Origin: Burkholderia sp. MS389 | GTDB lineage: Bacteria; Pseudomonadota; Gammaproteobacteria; Burkholderiales; Burkholderiaceae | Length of the DNA: 64,000 nt | Direction of reading: 5' to 3' | Assembly (NCBI RefSeq): GCF_016899425.1 | Contig: NZ_CP045996.1 | Coordinates: 930,001 to 994,000 of the forward strand | Shown here: positions 36,236 through 44,631 of the stretch, in pieces | Layout: each line of letters opens with the position of its first letter | How positions within the stretch are numbered: position 1 is the stretch's first letter | The notes under the pieces: model-generated | Databases searched by the model: none | What the model saw: only the letters and a program-made list of their open reading frames with translations | What the model was told of the DNA's origin: nothing | Made by a program: the position numbers and the translations under genes

Positions 36236-37636
36236 TTACTCCGCCTCAGTCACGTTCAGCGGCGTGGACAGCGCGCTCTTGCGCAGCCCCGGATGCCGGT
36301 GCAGCTCGATGTAGCCGGCCTGCGCAGCCGGCCCGCGCTTCATCAGTTTCATCATGTAGTAGATACCCGTTCCGAATACGAGGAAATACACGACCACGAA
36401 GATCAGCAGCGACACGCCGACCTGTTGCGCGGTGAGCGGCGCGACCGAATCGACGGTGCGCAGCACGCCGTACACGGTCCACGGCTGCCGCCCGACCTCG
36501 GTCGTGATCCAGCCGGCCAGCAGCGCGACGATGCCCGACGGGCCCATCGCGACCACGAACCACTGGAACCAGCGCGTCTCGTACAGGCGTCCGCCCTTTC
36601 TCAGCAGCAGCCCGAGCAGCGCGGTCAGCAGCATCAGCATCCCGAGGCCGGCCATGATCCGGAAAGTCCAGAAGATGATCGGCGAATACGGGCGGTCCTG
36701 CGGCGCGAATTCCTTCAGCCCGCGGATCTCGCCGTCCCAGCTGTGCGTGAGGATCAGGCTGCCGAGGTGCGGCACCTGGATCGCATAGCGGGTGGTTTCG
36801 GCCTGCATGTCGGGCAGCCCGACGAGGTTCAGCGCGGTGCCGCCCTTCTCCGTTTCCCACAGCCCCTCGATCGCCGCGATCTTCGCCGGCTGGTATTCGC
36901 GCGTGTTCAGCCCGTGCGCATCGCCGACGAAGATCTGGATCGGCGCGAGCACCAGCAGCATCCACAGCGCCATCGAGAAGCTGCGCTTCACCGGCTCGTC
37001 GCGGCGCCCCTTCAGCAGGTGCCACGCACCGCAGGCGGCGACGATGAAGCCCGCGACGATGAACGCCGCGATCGTCATGTGCGCGAGACGATACGGAAAC
37101 GACGGGTTGAAGATGATCTTGAACCAGTCGACCGGCACGATGAGGCCGTTCTCGATCTTGTAGCCTTGCGGCGTCTGCATGAAACTGTTCGACGCGAGAA
37201 TCCAGAACGTCGAGATCAGCGTGCCGACCGCGACCATCAGCGTCGCGAAGAAGTGCGCACGTGGGCTCACGCGCTGCCAGCCGAACAGCATCACGCCGAG
37301 GAAGCCGGCTTCGAGGAAGAACGCCGTCAGCACTTCGTACGTGAGCAGCGGCCCGGTGATGTTGCCCGCGACGCGCGAGAACCCGGACCAGTTGGTGCCG
37401 AACTCGTACGCCATCACGACGCCGGAGACCACGCCCATCCCGAAGCCGATCGCGAAGATCTTCGACCAGAACTGAAACATGGACTTGTAGGCGGCGTCGC
37501 CGGTGACGAGGTAGCGCCATTCCAGCACCGCCAGGAAGCTCGCCATGCCGATGCTGATCGCGGGGAACACGATGTGGAACGACACCGTGAATGCGAATTG
37601 CAATCGGGCGAGATGGAACGCATCGAAGATTTCCAT
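36236..37636 (-). CDS. cydA: Cytochrome bd ubiquinol oxidase subunit I (CydA/CioA)
   Basis: A 466-residue protein with about nine helices. The conserved N-terminus MEIFDAFHLARLQFAFTVSF precedes the heme His21. The GRQPW quinol-site motif is present (TTEVGRQPWTVYGVLRT), as are KIAAIEGLWET and the Glu-containing helix GTNWSGFSRVAG. The Q-loop is short, as in CioA rather than E. coli CydA. The start is the ATG at 37636; longer frames upstream do not match. No good ribosome site is visible. The 423-bp gap upstream, shared with fdhD, should hold the promoter. No small CydX gene was found. Confidence 0.95.
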   Translation of the reverse strand: MEIFDAFHLARLQFAFTVSFHIVFPAISIGMASFLAVLEWRYLVTGDAAYKSMFQFWSKIFAIGFGMGVVSGVVMAYEFGTNWSGFSRVAGNITGPLLTYEVLTAFFLEAGFLGVMLFGWQRVSPRAHFFATLMVAVGTLISTFWILASNSFMQTPQGYKIENGLIVPVDWFKIIFNPSFPYRLAHMTIAAFIVAGFIVAACGAWHLLKGRRDEPVKRSFSMALWMLLVLAPIQIFVGDAHGLNTREYQPAKIAAIEGLWETEKGGTALNLVGLPDMQAETTRYAIQVPHLGSLILTHSWDGEIRGLKEFAPQDRPYSPIIFWTFRIMAGLGMLMLLTALLGLLLRKGGRLYETRWFQWFVVAMGPSGIVALLAGWITTEVGRQPWTVYGVLRTVDSVAPLTAQQVGVSLLIFVVVYFLVFGTGIYYMMKLMKRGPAAQAGYIELHRHPGLRKSALSTPLNVTEAE

Positions 37637-38059
37637 GACCGTAATTTGCTCGTGGTTGTGAGGACGTACGCTCGAAGCAGGAAATCGCGCGACGGCTTGG
37701 CGACGACACATGCGAACCCGAACGGCGGCTCGCACGGCATCGAAGCGTGAACGACGATATCGCGTTTGCAACGATACTCGCAATCAATCGAACGTGCGCT
37801 GAAACTGTGCTGCTTGCACCGCCGAAGATGTGTGCACGGAAAATAGTTACCATGCCGACGGGACGCTCAGCTGTACTGCTTTTCGTGTGGCGGCGCTGTA
37901 TCCCGGGCGCACTGTTCACTCCACTTAACATGTTGTCCAACGCCTGCCCGCGGCGGTCGCGCGCCCTTCGCCGCCCGCCCGGCGGCGTCGATTCCCGTGG
38001 TTCGGCGCACACGCCGGGCCCGGCCGGCCCGCCGGCCGCCCCGCCCTGGAGAAACCTGC
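37637..38059. other. Divergent region between cydA and fdhD
   Basis: Non-coding. It should hold the cydAB promoter (leftward) and the fdhD-moa promoter (rightward). I looked for an FNR/ANR palindrome and found only a half-site, so no regulator is called. Confidence 0.4.
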
Positions 38060-38932
38060 ATGGAGTCCTGCATCCGCCGCGACGATCCGACCGGCAGCAC
38101 CGCGTGTCGGGTGACGCGCCATCGCGCCGGCGACGCGCTCGACACCGTCGATCGCGTCGTCGACGAAACCCCGGTTGCGCTCGTGTTCAACGGCATCTCG
38201 CACACGGTCATGATGGCGACGCCGATCGACCTCGACGCGTTCGGCCTCGGCTTCGCGCTGAGCGAAGGCATCGTCGAGCGCGCGTCGGACGTCTTCGACA
38301 TCGAAAGCGAGTGCCGGTCCGGCAGCGCCGAAGTGCGGCTGACCGTGTCGCAGCAGGCGTTCATGGCGCTGAAGGCCCACCGCCGCGCGCTGGCCGGCCG
38401 CACCGGCTGCGGCGTGTGCGGCATCGAAAGCATCGCGCAGCTCGACCTGCACCCGCCACGGATCGCGGCCGCCGGCACGGCCGCGGGCATCGGCGGCGAC
38501 GCGATCGCGCGCGCCGCGCGTGCGTTGCCGGCGCGGCAGACGCTGATGCGCGAGACCGGCGGCATCCATGCGGCCGCGTGGTGCGATAACAACGGCGCCG
38601 TGCTCGACGTGTGCGAGGACGTCGGCCGCCACAACGCACTCGACAAGCTGATCGGGCAGCGCGCGCGCCGCCGCGCCGACCTGCACGCGGGTTTCGTGTT
38701 CCTGTCGAGCCGCGCGAGCTACGAACTGGTGCGCAAGGCCGCGCGGGTCGGCATCCCGATGATCGCGACGATCTCGGCGCCGACGGCGCTCGCGATCGAC
38801 GTCGCCCGCGAAGCCGGCGTGCGGCTGCTCGGTTTCTGCCGCAACGACGGCTTCGTCGAATACGTGTCGCCCGCCGCCGTTCACCTCGACCCACCCGCGC
38901 CCGCAACGGCGCATCCGGCCCACTCGTCATGA
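38060..38932 (+). CDS. fdhD: Formate dehydrogenase accessory sulfurtransferase FdhD
   Basis: A 290-residue protein. FdhD passes sulfur from IscS to the molybdenum cofactor before insertion into formate dehydrogenase. The active Cys pair is visible in TGCGVCGIES. Also present are the family stretches PVALVFNGISHTVMMATP, ALSEGIV, RETGGIHAAAW, VGRHNALDKL and SSRASYELVRKAA. The ATG at 38060 has a TGGAG site; an upstream extension is Arg/Pro-rich and rejected. Its stop overlaps the moeA start (ATGA), so both are one operon. The client could be the FdhF/YdeP-like enzyme at 16 kb or a formate dehydrogenase elsewhere. Confidence 0.93.
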   Translation: MESCIRRDDPTGSTACRVTRHRAGDALDTVDRVVDETPVALVFNGISHTVMMATPIDLDAFGLGFALSEGIVERASDVFDIESECRSGSAEVRLTVSQQAFMALKAHRRALAGRTGCGVCGIESIAQLDLHPPRIAAAGTAAGIGGDAIARAARALPARQTLMRETGGIHAAAWCDNNGAVLDVCEDVGRHNALDKLIGQRARRRADLHAGFVFLSSRASYELVRKAARVGIPMIATISAPTALAIDVAREAGVRLLGFCRNDGFVEYVSPAAVHLDPPAPATAHPAHSS

Positions 38933-40143
38933 CGCACCTGTCCGATTTCGATACCGCGCAGCAACGATTCGCCGCCGCGTTCGCGCCGCTCGAGGCCGCC
39001 ACCTCCGTGCCGATCGCGCAAGCGGCCGGCCACGTGCTGGCCGCGCCGCTGACGGCCGTGCTCGACCAGCCGCCCGCCGACCATAGCGCGATGGACGGCT
39101 ACGCCGTGCGTCATGCGGACCTCGCGCACGGCGAGCCGCTGCGTGTCGCACAGCGCTGCTATGCAGGCGATACGCCGGCGCCGCTCGCGCCGCGCACGGC
39201 TGCGCGCCTCTTCACCGGCAGCCTGATTCCGCCCGGCGCCGACACCGTCGTGATGCAGGAGCATGCGCACGAACAGGACGGCGGTGTCACGTTCGACGTG
39301 CCCCAGCGCAGCGGGTCGCACATTCGCCGCCGCGGCGAGGAAGTGCGTGCCGGCGAGCTGCTCGTGCCGGCCGGCGTGCGAATGGGCGCGATGCACGTCG
39401 GCGTGGCCGCCGCGCAGGGGTTCGCGCGGATCGACGTGCGCGCGGCGTTGCGCGTCGGCATCCTGACGACCGGCGACGAGTTGGTCGCGTGCGGCGAGCC
39501 GCGCGCGCCGCAGCAGATCTACAACAGCAATGCGCCGATGCTCGCCGCGCTGGTCGTGGGAACCGGCGCCGACGTCGCGATGAGCGTGCACGCGGCCGAT
39601 ACGGCGGCCGCCGTCGATCGGGCGCTGCGCGACCTGCACGCGCAGTGCAACCTCGTGATCTGCGTCGGCGGCGCGTCGGTCGGCGACAAGGACCTGCTGC
39701 GCCCCACGCTGGCCGCGCTCGGCGCGTCGTTCGTCGTCGCCGGCGTGCGCATGAAGCCCGGCAAGCCGGTCGCGCTCGCACGGCTCGATACGCGGCCCGT
39801 CGTGCTGCTGCCCGGCAATCCGGGCGCCGCGATGACGACGTTCGCACTGTTCGTCGCGCCGCTGATCCGCCGCCTGCAGGGTCGCGACGCGTGCGTGCCG
39901 GTCGTGCCGTCGCTGCCGATCGACACCGGCTTCGAGCCGGATGCGCAGCGCGAGCGCTTCGTGCGCGTGCGCTGTACGGTGGACGCAAACGGTGCGCCCG
40001 TGCTCGATGCGCTGCGTCAGCAAGGCGCCGGCACGCTGCAGTCGCTGGTGCAGACAAGCGGGCTCGCGCGGCTGCCGGCCGGGCGCACCATCGCGCGCGG
40101 CGACGCGGTTCCGTACTACGAATTCGCGCGCTGGCTCGCATGA
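38929..40143 (+). CDS. moeA: Molybdopterin molybdenumtransferase MoeA
   Basis: A 404-residue protein with the MoeA opening segment (DQPPADHSAMDGYAV), RLFTGSLIPPGADTVVMQE, the MoCF-binding domain (RVGILTTGDELV, IYNSNAPML, VGGASVGDKD) and LPGNPGAAMTTF. It inserts molybdate into adenylated molybdopterin. The first ATG overlaps the fdhD stop by four bases. A gap of about 217 bp without a clear terminator leads to moaA. Key family residues are all present. Confidence 0.93.
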   Translation: MTHLSDFDTAQQRFAAAFAPLEAATSVPIAQAAGHVLAAPLTAVLDQPPADHSAMDGYAVRHADLAHGEPLRVAQRCYAGDTPAPLAPRTAARLFTGSLIPPGADTVVMQEHAHEQDGGVTFDVPQRSGSHIRRRGEEVRAGELLVPAGVRMGAMHVGVAAAQGFARIDVRAALRVGILTTGDELVACGEPRAPQQIYNSNAPMLAALVVGTGADVAMSVHAADTAAAVDRALRDLHAQCNLVICVGGASVGDKDLLRPTLAALGASFVVAGVRMKPGKPVALARLDTRPVVLLPGNPGAAMTTFALFVAPLIRRLQGRDACVPVVPSLPIDTGFEPDAQRERFVRVRCTVDANGAPVLDALRQQGAGTLQSLVQTSGLARLPAGRTIARGDAVPYYEFARWLA

Positions 40144-40360
40144 GCGTGAAGTCGACTCTCCACCCGATACGGCGCGTTCGCCTCACTCGCCGCGCCTGTC
40201 GCGCGCCCCGGGCGGCGAACTGTATTCCTGCGATTCGGGCGCGATTGTGTCTCTGCCGGCCCAACCCGGCGGACTATGCTCACGATGAGGCTCGTCACGA
40301 CCTGTGCGCCGATACGTCGGCACACGCACGGCCGAGCGGCGACGCCCCTCCGCTTACTAC

Positions 40361-41485
40361 ATGCAGGCCGACGACCCGATCGTGAATGCCATCGTTTCCG
40401 CCGCGCCGGCCGCCGCCGTTTCATCCGGCGACGCATCGCCCGGTGCTTTCCTCCGCCCGTCCGACACGCTCGGCCGTCCGCTGCGCGACCTGCGCCTGTC
40501 CGTCATCGACCAGTGCAATTTCCGCTGCGGCTACTGCATGCCGCGCGAAAGCTTCGGCGCCGACTACGCGTTCATGCCGTCGTCCGAGCGCTTGTCGTTC
40601 GCGCAACTGGAAAAGATCGCCCGCGCGTTCACATCGCTCGGCGTCGAGAAGATCCGCATCACGGGCGGCGAGCCGCTGCTGCGCCGCCACCTCGAAGCGC
40701 TGATCGAACGGCTCGCCGCGCTGACGACCGTCGACGGCAAACCCGTCGAAATCGCGCTGACGACCAACGGCTCGCTGCTCGCCGCGAAGGCGCGCACGCT
40801 GCGCGACGCGGGGCTGTCGCGCGTGACCGTGAGCCTCGATGCGGTCGACGACACTGTGTTCCGCCGGATGAGCGACGCCGACGTGCCGGTGTCGCGCGTG
40901 CTGGCCGGCATCGAGGCCGCGCACGCGGCCGGGCTCGCGCCGGTCAAGGTCAACGCGGTGATCGAGCGCGGCGTGAACGACGACCAGATCCTGCCGCTCG
41001 TGCGGCACTTCCGGCACACGGGCGTGGCCGTGCGTTTCATCGAATACATGGACGTCGGCGGCGCCAGCTTCTGGTCCGGCGACAAGGTCGTGCCGGCCGC
41101 GCGGATGCGCGAACTGATCGACGCGCACTATCCGCTCGTGCTCGTCGGCGAGCCGGGGCACGACGCCACCGCGATTCGTTGCGCGCACATCGATGGAGCA
41201 GGCGAAGTCGGCTTCATCGCGAGCGTGTCGCATCCGTTCTGCGGCACGTGCTCGCGCGCCCGCGTGTCGGCCGACGGCCAGCTTTATACGTGCCTGTTCG
41301 CGACGCAGGGTGCCGACCTGCGGCCGTGGCTCGACGATGCGGCGTCGATCGCCGACCTCGCCACCGCCGTGCGCGAACGCTGGACGCGGCGCGACGACCG
41401 CTATTCCGAGCGCCGGGCCGCACGGCCGGCCCGCGCGCCGGGCAAGACCTATCCGACCGTGCGCATGTCGCTCGTCGGCGGCTGA
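40361..41485 (+). CDS. moaA: GTP 3',8-cyclase MoaA
   Basis: A radical-SAM enzyme for the first step of molybdenum cofactor synthesis. The N-terminal [4Fe-4S] cluster Cys are at 52, 56 and 59 (CNFRCGYC). The C-terminal cluster has CGTC and a further Cys (QLYTCLF). The protein ends in the GG needed for catalysis. I use the ATG at 40361 (374 residues), though an upstream GTG at 40304 is open; neither has a good ribosome site, and the first 30 residues are not conserved. MoaE and MoaD follow at once. Confidence 0.92.
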   Translation: MQADDPIVNAIVSAAPAAAVSSGDASPGAFLRPSDTLGRPLRDLRLSVIDQCNFRCGYCMPRESFGADYAFMPSSERLSFAQLEKIARAFTSLGVEKIRITGGEPLLRRHLEALIERLAALTTVDGKPVEIALTTNGSLLAAKARTLRDAGLSRVTVSLDAVDDTVFRRMSDADVPVSRVLAGIEAAHAAGLAPVKVNAVIERGVNDDQILPLVRHFRHTGVAVRFIEYMDVGGASFWSGDKVVPAARMRELIDAHYPLVLVGEPGHDATAIRCAHIDGAGEVGFIASVSHPFCGTCSRARVSADGQLYTCLFATQGADLRPWLDDAASIADLATAVRERWTRRDDRYSERRAARPARAPGKTYPTVRMSLVGG

Positions 41486-41532
41486 AGGGCCGCCGCGCGA
41501 CACCGGATGCGCCGCCTACTGGAGAACCTGTC

Positions 41533-42105
41533 ATGACGACTTTCACCGAATCCCGCGCCGGGCTGCCGGACGATCCGCTGCATGCCGGCAACCCCGCGCC
41601 GCCCGTCGATGCGGCCGGCACTCAGCCCGAATCGGCGCCCGCGATTGCCGCCGGCTTCGAAGTACGCGTGCAGCATGCGCCGATCGACGCGGGCGCGGAG
41701 CTTGCACCGATCGTTCGCAATCCGAATGTCGGTGCGGTCGTGAATTTTCTTGGGGTGGTGCGCAAGGAAGGCGATGTCGACGACGTCGTCGCACTGGAAG
41801 TCGAGCATTACCCGACGATGACCGAACAGGCGCTGTGGAGCATCGTCGAGGAAGCGAGCGCGCGCTGGCGGCTCGAAGCGGTCAGGATCGTGCACCGCGT
41901 CGGCCGCATTCCGCTCGGCCAGCCGGTCGTCCTGGTCGTGGTGGCCGCCGCGCATCGCGCGTCCGCGTTCGATGCGTGCGAATTCCTGATGGATTTCCTG
42001 AAGACCCATGCGCCGTTCTGGAAGAAGGAGATTCGGCACGACGGGGAATCCGGGTGGGTCGAGGCAAAGGCGCACGACGACCAGGCGATGCGACGCTGGG
42101 GGTGA
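41533..42105 (+). CDS. moaE: Molybdopterin synthase catalytic subunit MoaE
   Basis: A 190-residue protein, longer than the usual 150 because of about 45 extra N-terminal residues rich in Pro and Ala. The MoaE domain starts near FEVRVQHAPIDAG and contains VGAVVNFLGVVR, LEVEHYPTMTEQALWSI, HRVGRIPLGQPVVLV and the catalytic Lys-containing THAPFWKKE. It joins with MoaD to convert cyclic pyranopterin to molybdopterin. The ATG at 41533 follows TGGAGAA. The gene order moaA-moaE-moaD is tight, so one transcript is likely. Confidence 0.92.
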   Translation: MTTFTESRAGLPDDPLHAGNPAPPVDAAGTQPESAPAIAAGFEVRVQHAPIDAGAELAPIVRNPNVGAVVNFLGVVRKEGDVDDVVALEVEHYPTMTEQALWSIVEEASARWRLEAVRIVHRVGRIPLGQPVVLVVVAAAHRASAFDACEFLMDFLKTHAPFWKKEIRHDGESGWVEAKAHDDQAMRRWG

Positions 42106-42156
42106 TTGCGTTCGCTTCGTGTCTCCGATTCCGCTGTTCCTTTTGAAGACAATCCA

Positions 42157-42414
42157 ATGAAACTGACGATCAAATACTTCGCAAGCATTCGCGAACAACT
42201 GGCAATCGATGAAGAAGCCGTCGAGATCGATGCCCGCGAACTCACCGTCGACGCGCTACGCGGCACGCTGGCCGCCCGCGACGCGCGCAGCGCGGACGCG
42301 CTGCGGATGGACCGCCCCGTGCGGGCGGCCGTGAACCTCGAAATGGTGACCGGGGACTTCGTCGTGCGGGAGGATAGCGAGGTCGCGTTCTTTCCGCCGG
42401 TGACGGGGGGATGA
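42157..42414 (+). CDS. moaD: Molybdopterin synthase sulfur carrier subunit MoaD
   Basis: An 85-residue ubiquitin-like protein, starting MKLTIKYFASIREQL and ending FFPPVTGG, where the terminal Gly-Gly is thiocarboxylated. The start is the ATG at 42157, 51 bases after the moaE stop; the ribosome site is a modest TGAAG. It is the last gene of the molybdenum cofactor operon. Immediately beyond it base composition falls and a different kind of DNA begins. Confidence 0.92.
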   Translation: MKLTIKYFASIREQLAIDEEAVEIDARELTVDALRGTLAARDARSADALRMDRPVRAAVNLEMVTGDFVVREDSEVAFFPPVTGG

Positions 42415-42670
42415 CGCGACGCGCGGGGTTGCGCGCTTGCATGCAGTCGTTTCGCCGCGCTCGATGGATCGAGCGCGAACGCGGTCATCGGCGCCGGCGT
42501 GGAAAAACAAAGGTTCTTCACGGATTCCCGGCGAGAGTCGGGGAGGAACATCGGCTGCCGGTCATTTTGAGATGTTCGACATCGTGGTCTGGTTCGTCGA
42601 CAATCCGCTTGGGGTTCAGGCTCTAGAGTCACGAGTGCTCCCAATTAGCGAACAATCGAATGGCGCGAGA

Positions 42671-43498
42671 ATGACCTCGTACGCAGAAATATATTTGAAA
42701 GATTTTCACTGCCGCCGGGCAGGAGCAACGCGTCGAGCCTACGGTAATCGACCTGCACGATCTGCGCAGGCAGCATACCCCTCCTCCTATCACGCACTGG
42801 CGAATCGTGTACCGAATGACGCGATGTCGCGGACTGTGCTCGATCTGGCATGTGGTGATGGGCCATTGCTGCAAATTCTGAACGACAGGGGGCATGCAGC
42901 AACGAAGCTAATTGGCATAGACATGAGCGATGGCGAGTTGAGCCTGGCTCGGCGAATATTGCCGCACGAAATACGATTGCTTAACGAGCGTGCACAAGAA
43001 GTGTCGCTCGGTAGCGGCTCGGTAGACTACGTGCTGTCGCACATGGCTCTCATGTTGATGGACGATATCGAACAAGTTGTTCGAGAGATTCGCCGGGTAT
43101 TGCGTGACGGCGGCAGCTTTTCCGCTATCGTCGGGCGGAGCTTTTTGACTGGCAAGGTCGGCGAAGTATTTTTGGACATCTTCAAGCCAATCGCGAAGGA
43201 TCAGCTCACAGAGTTGCGGCTCGGTGATGCGCGCACACGCAGTGAAGCGGGGTGGCAAGAACTATTAAAGCCCGATTTTGTTGATGTGGCTTTTGAAGAC
43301 ATCGAAATCGACTGGGCACCTACACCCGAGCAGCTGTGGTTGAAAATGCTGGACACCTACGACGCCGACCGGATGTCGGAAGCGGCGCGCGTACAGTTCA
43401 AAAGTGAACTGTTGTCGGCGTTCGCGCCCATGCAAAGCGAAGACGGTACGTTGCAAACTGGATGGGGCCTGCGTCTTGTTCAGGCCACTGCTGCCTAG
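42671..43498 (+). CDS. SAM-dependent methyltransferase in an AT-richer insert
   Basis: A 275-residue class I methyltransferase. Motif I is LDLACGDGPLL, the acidic residue is in GIDMSDGELSLARR, and a Methyltransf_11-like segment (VDYVLSHMALMLMDDIEQVVREIRRVLRDGG, in pieces) follows. I prefer the ATG at 42671 (MTSYAEIY). A longer frame from 42437 has no family match. Codon use is clearly less GC-biased than its neighbours, suggesting horizontal gain. The substrate is unknown, and no biosynthetic partner is near. Confidence 0.8.
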   Translation: MTSYAEIYLKDFHCRRAGATRRAYGNRPARSAQAAYPSSYHALANRVPNDAMSRTVLDLACGDGPLLQILNDRGHAATKLIGIDMSDGELSLARRILPHEIRLLNERAQEVSLGSGSVDYVLSHMALMLMDDIEQVVREIRRVLRDGGSFSAIVGRSFLTGKVGEVFLDIFKPIAKDQLTELRLGDARTRSEAGWQELLKPDFVDVAFEDIEIDWAPTPEQLWLKMLDTYDADRMSEAARVQFKSELLSAFAPMQSEDGTLQTGWGLRLVQATAA

Positions 43499-43618
43499 AT
43501 GCTCGCTCGTCCAGCGATACAAAACGCATGATTCCGCTGTCGGCCAGTTTCAGACACTCGACCATACGGACTAGATCGCCGACAATCGGCAGTACCCGCT
43601 TACGTTTGGTCAATATCG

Positions 43619-43885
43619 ATGAAAGTTTCGAGAGATTTCGGAATCGTTGTCCGGCGGGCTGCGCTAGCAGCCAAGAATGTCGACCTATCGACGGTCATGG
43701 TCGAATTCAATTTTCGGGAATATTTTGACGAATCCGATAGCCTCTTGTCGCTTGGCCCGTTCTTCGGCGGCGATGCGGCCGATGAGTGCACGAAGTCATT
43801 GGAACGGCTTGGGCTAACATACATCGACGACTTTTTTGTCTTTGAGCAGTTTGTGCCCGCCTGGTGTTCGTTCGAAGTATTTTGA
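43619..43885 (+). CDS. Hypothetical 88-residue protein, possible orphan immunity-type gene
   Basis: An ATG at 43619 gives an acidic, Phe-rich protein (FNFREYFDES, LSLGPFFGG, IDDFFVFEQF). It is small, without a signal peptide, and lies with another small orphan protein in AT-richer DNA beside a MocR gene. Such sets are often left-over immunity genes of polymorphic toxin systems, but I cannot name a family and no toxin is present. Function unknown. Confidence 0.5.
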   Translation: MKVSRDFGIVVRRAALAAKNVDLSTVMVEFNFREYFDESDSLLSLGPFFGGDAADECTKSLERLGLTYIDDFFVFEQFVPAWCSFEVF

Positions 43886-44057
43886 TGTGAGTGTCGATAT
43901 CGAGTTGCCGAGGTTGAATCCGCATCCAAAAGCGGTCGCTCGACGCTGCAGCCTAGATCGACGACATCGACCAAACTGAGCGAAATCCAAATGAAGACCA
44001 GATGCGCTAGCGCTGAGCCCACCCCAGGCGCCCGGCTGCAATACAACAGGAAGCTCT

Positions 44058-44432
44058 ATGCCGACATTCTCGTGGGAGCCGTTGGATTTTCTTGAAGCAC
44101 TTGAAGTCTCTCCAGTCGAGGAAGAGTATGGGATCTCCTACCGGTATCTCGTTTCGAGAGGCTCCGTTTTCTTGAGTCTAACTATATGGCCACTCAATTG
44201 CGACGTTGAGATTTTGCTTGGCAATGCAAGGGGTGCAGAGCCGCTTGTTCGGCTCAACTTGTTGGATTGTCCAGGTGCGCGTGTCATGCGAGACGATGAG
44301 CGGACATATATCGAATTCTGTGCTGCCAAGGTATTCGGAGGGCGATACGACCAGACACATACGCCGCCTTACGGATTTCGATTGCAACTCGAGCCGTTTA
44401 TTCAGATCTCGACGTTTTCGTACCCCGTCTAA
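44058..44432 (+). CDS. Hypothetical 124-residue protein in the AT-richer insert
   Basis: An ATG at 44058 behind GGAAGC opens 124 codons. The product has alternating beta-strand pattern (GSVFLSLTIWPLNCDVEILLG) and two Cys, with no signal peptide and no membrane helix. The codon bias is weak, as for its neighbour. It looks like a single-domain cytosolic protein, possibly another immunity-type gene. I recognise no family. Confidence 0.55.
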   Translation: MPTFSWEPLDFLEALEVSPVEEEYGISYRYLVSRGSVFLSLTIWPLNCDVEILLGNARGAEPLVRLNLLDCPGARVMRDDERTYIEFCAAKVFGGRYDQTHTPPYGFRLQLEPFIQISTFSYPV

Positions 44433-44570
44433 TAAAACTTGGACGTTGGCGACAAGGTCCGCTGCGGTCCTAGGGCGGTACGATTGTGCGCCACCGAACG
44501 ACCGCTTTGGGGACATCCCGCTGACCGCTCAGGGTCGGCCAGCGACGTCCACGGAAAACCATGAGGAACC

Positions 44571-44599
44571 AAAACAAAGCCGGCACGAGGCCGGCTTTG
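44571..44599 (-). terminator. Rho-independent terminator of MocR copy 2
   Basis: A perfect ten-base stem CAAAGCCGGC (44575-44584) and GCCGGCTTTG (44590-44599) has a five-base loop. Read leftward it is followed by TTTT after the stem's own TTTG. It lies 33 bases beyond the MocR stop. Confidence 0.8.
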
Positions 44600-44631
44600 T
44601 CATCGAAACACAACGTACCGCCCGCGCCCCT

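Noticed and set aside
33711-36314. A long plus-strand open frame across the VOC, bestrophin and cydB genes
   Set aside because: It is antisense to three clear protein families and has only low-complexity Arg/His/Glu content.
37637-38059. An FNR/ANR site for cydAB
   Set aside because: Only a half-site (ATCAA) is visible and no symmetric partner is at the right spacing.
43398-43613. A 71-codon minus-strand frame in the AT-richer insert (MTKRKRVLPIVG)
   Set aside because: It overlaps the end of the methyltransferase, has no ribosome site and no convincing transposase or other match, so I leave it uncalled.
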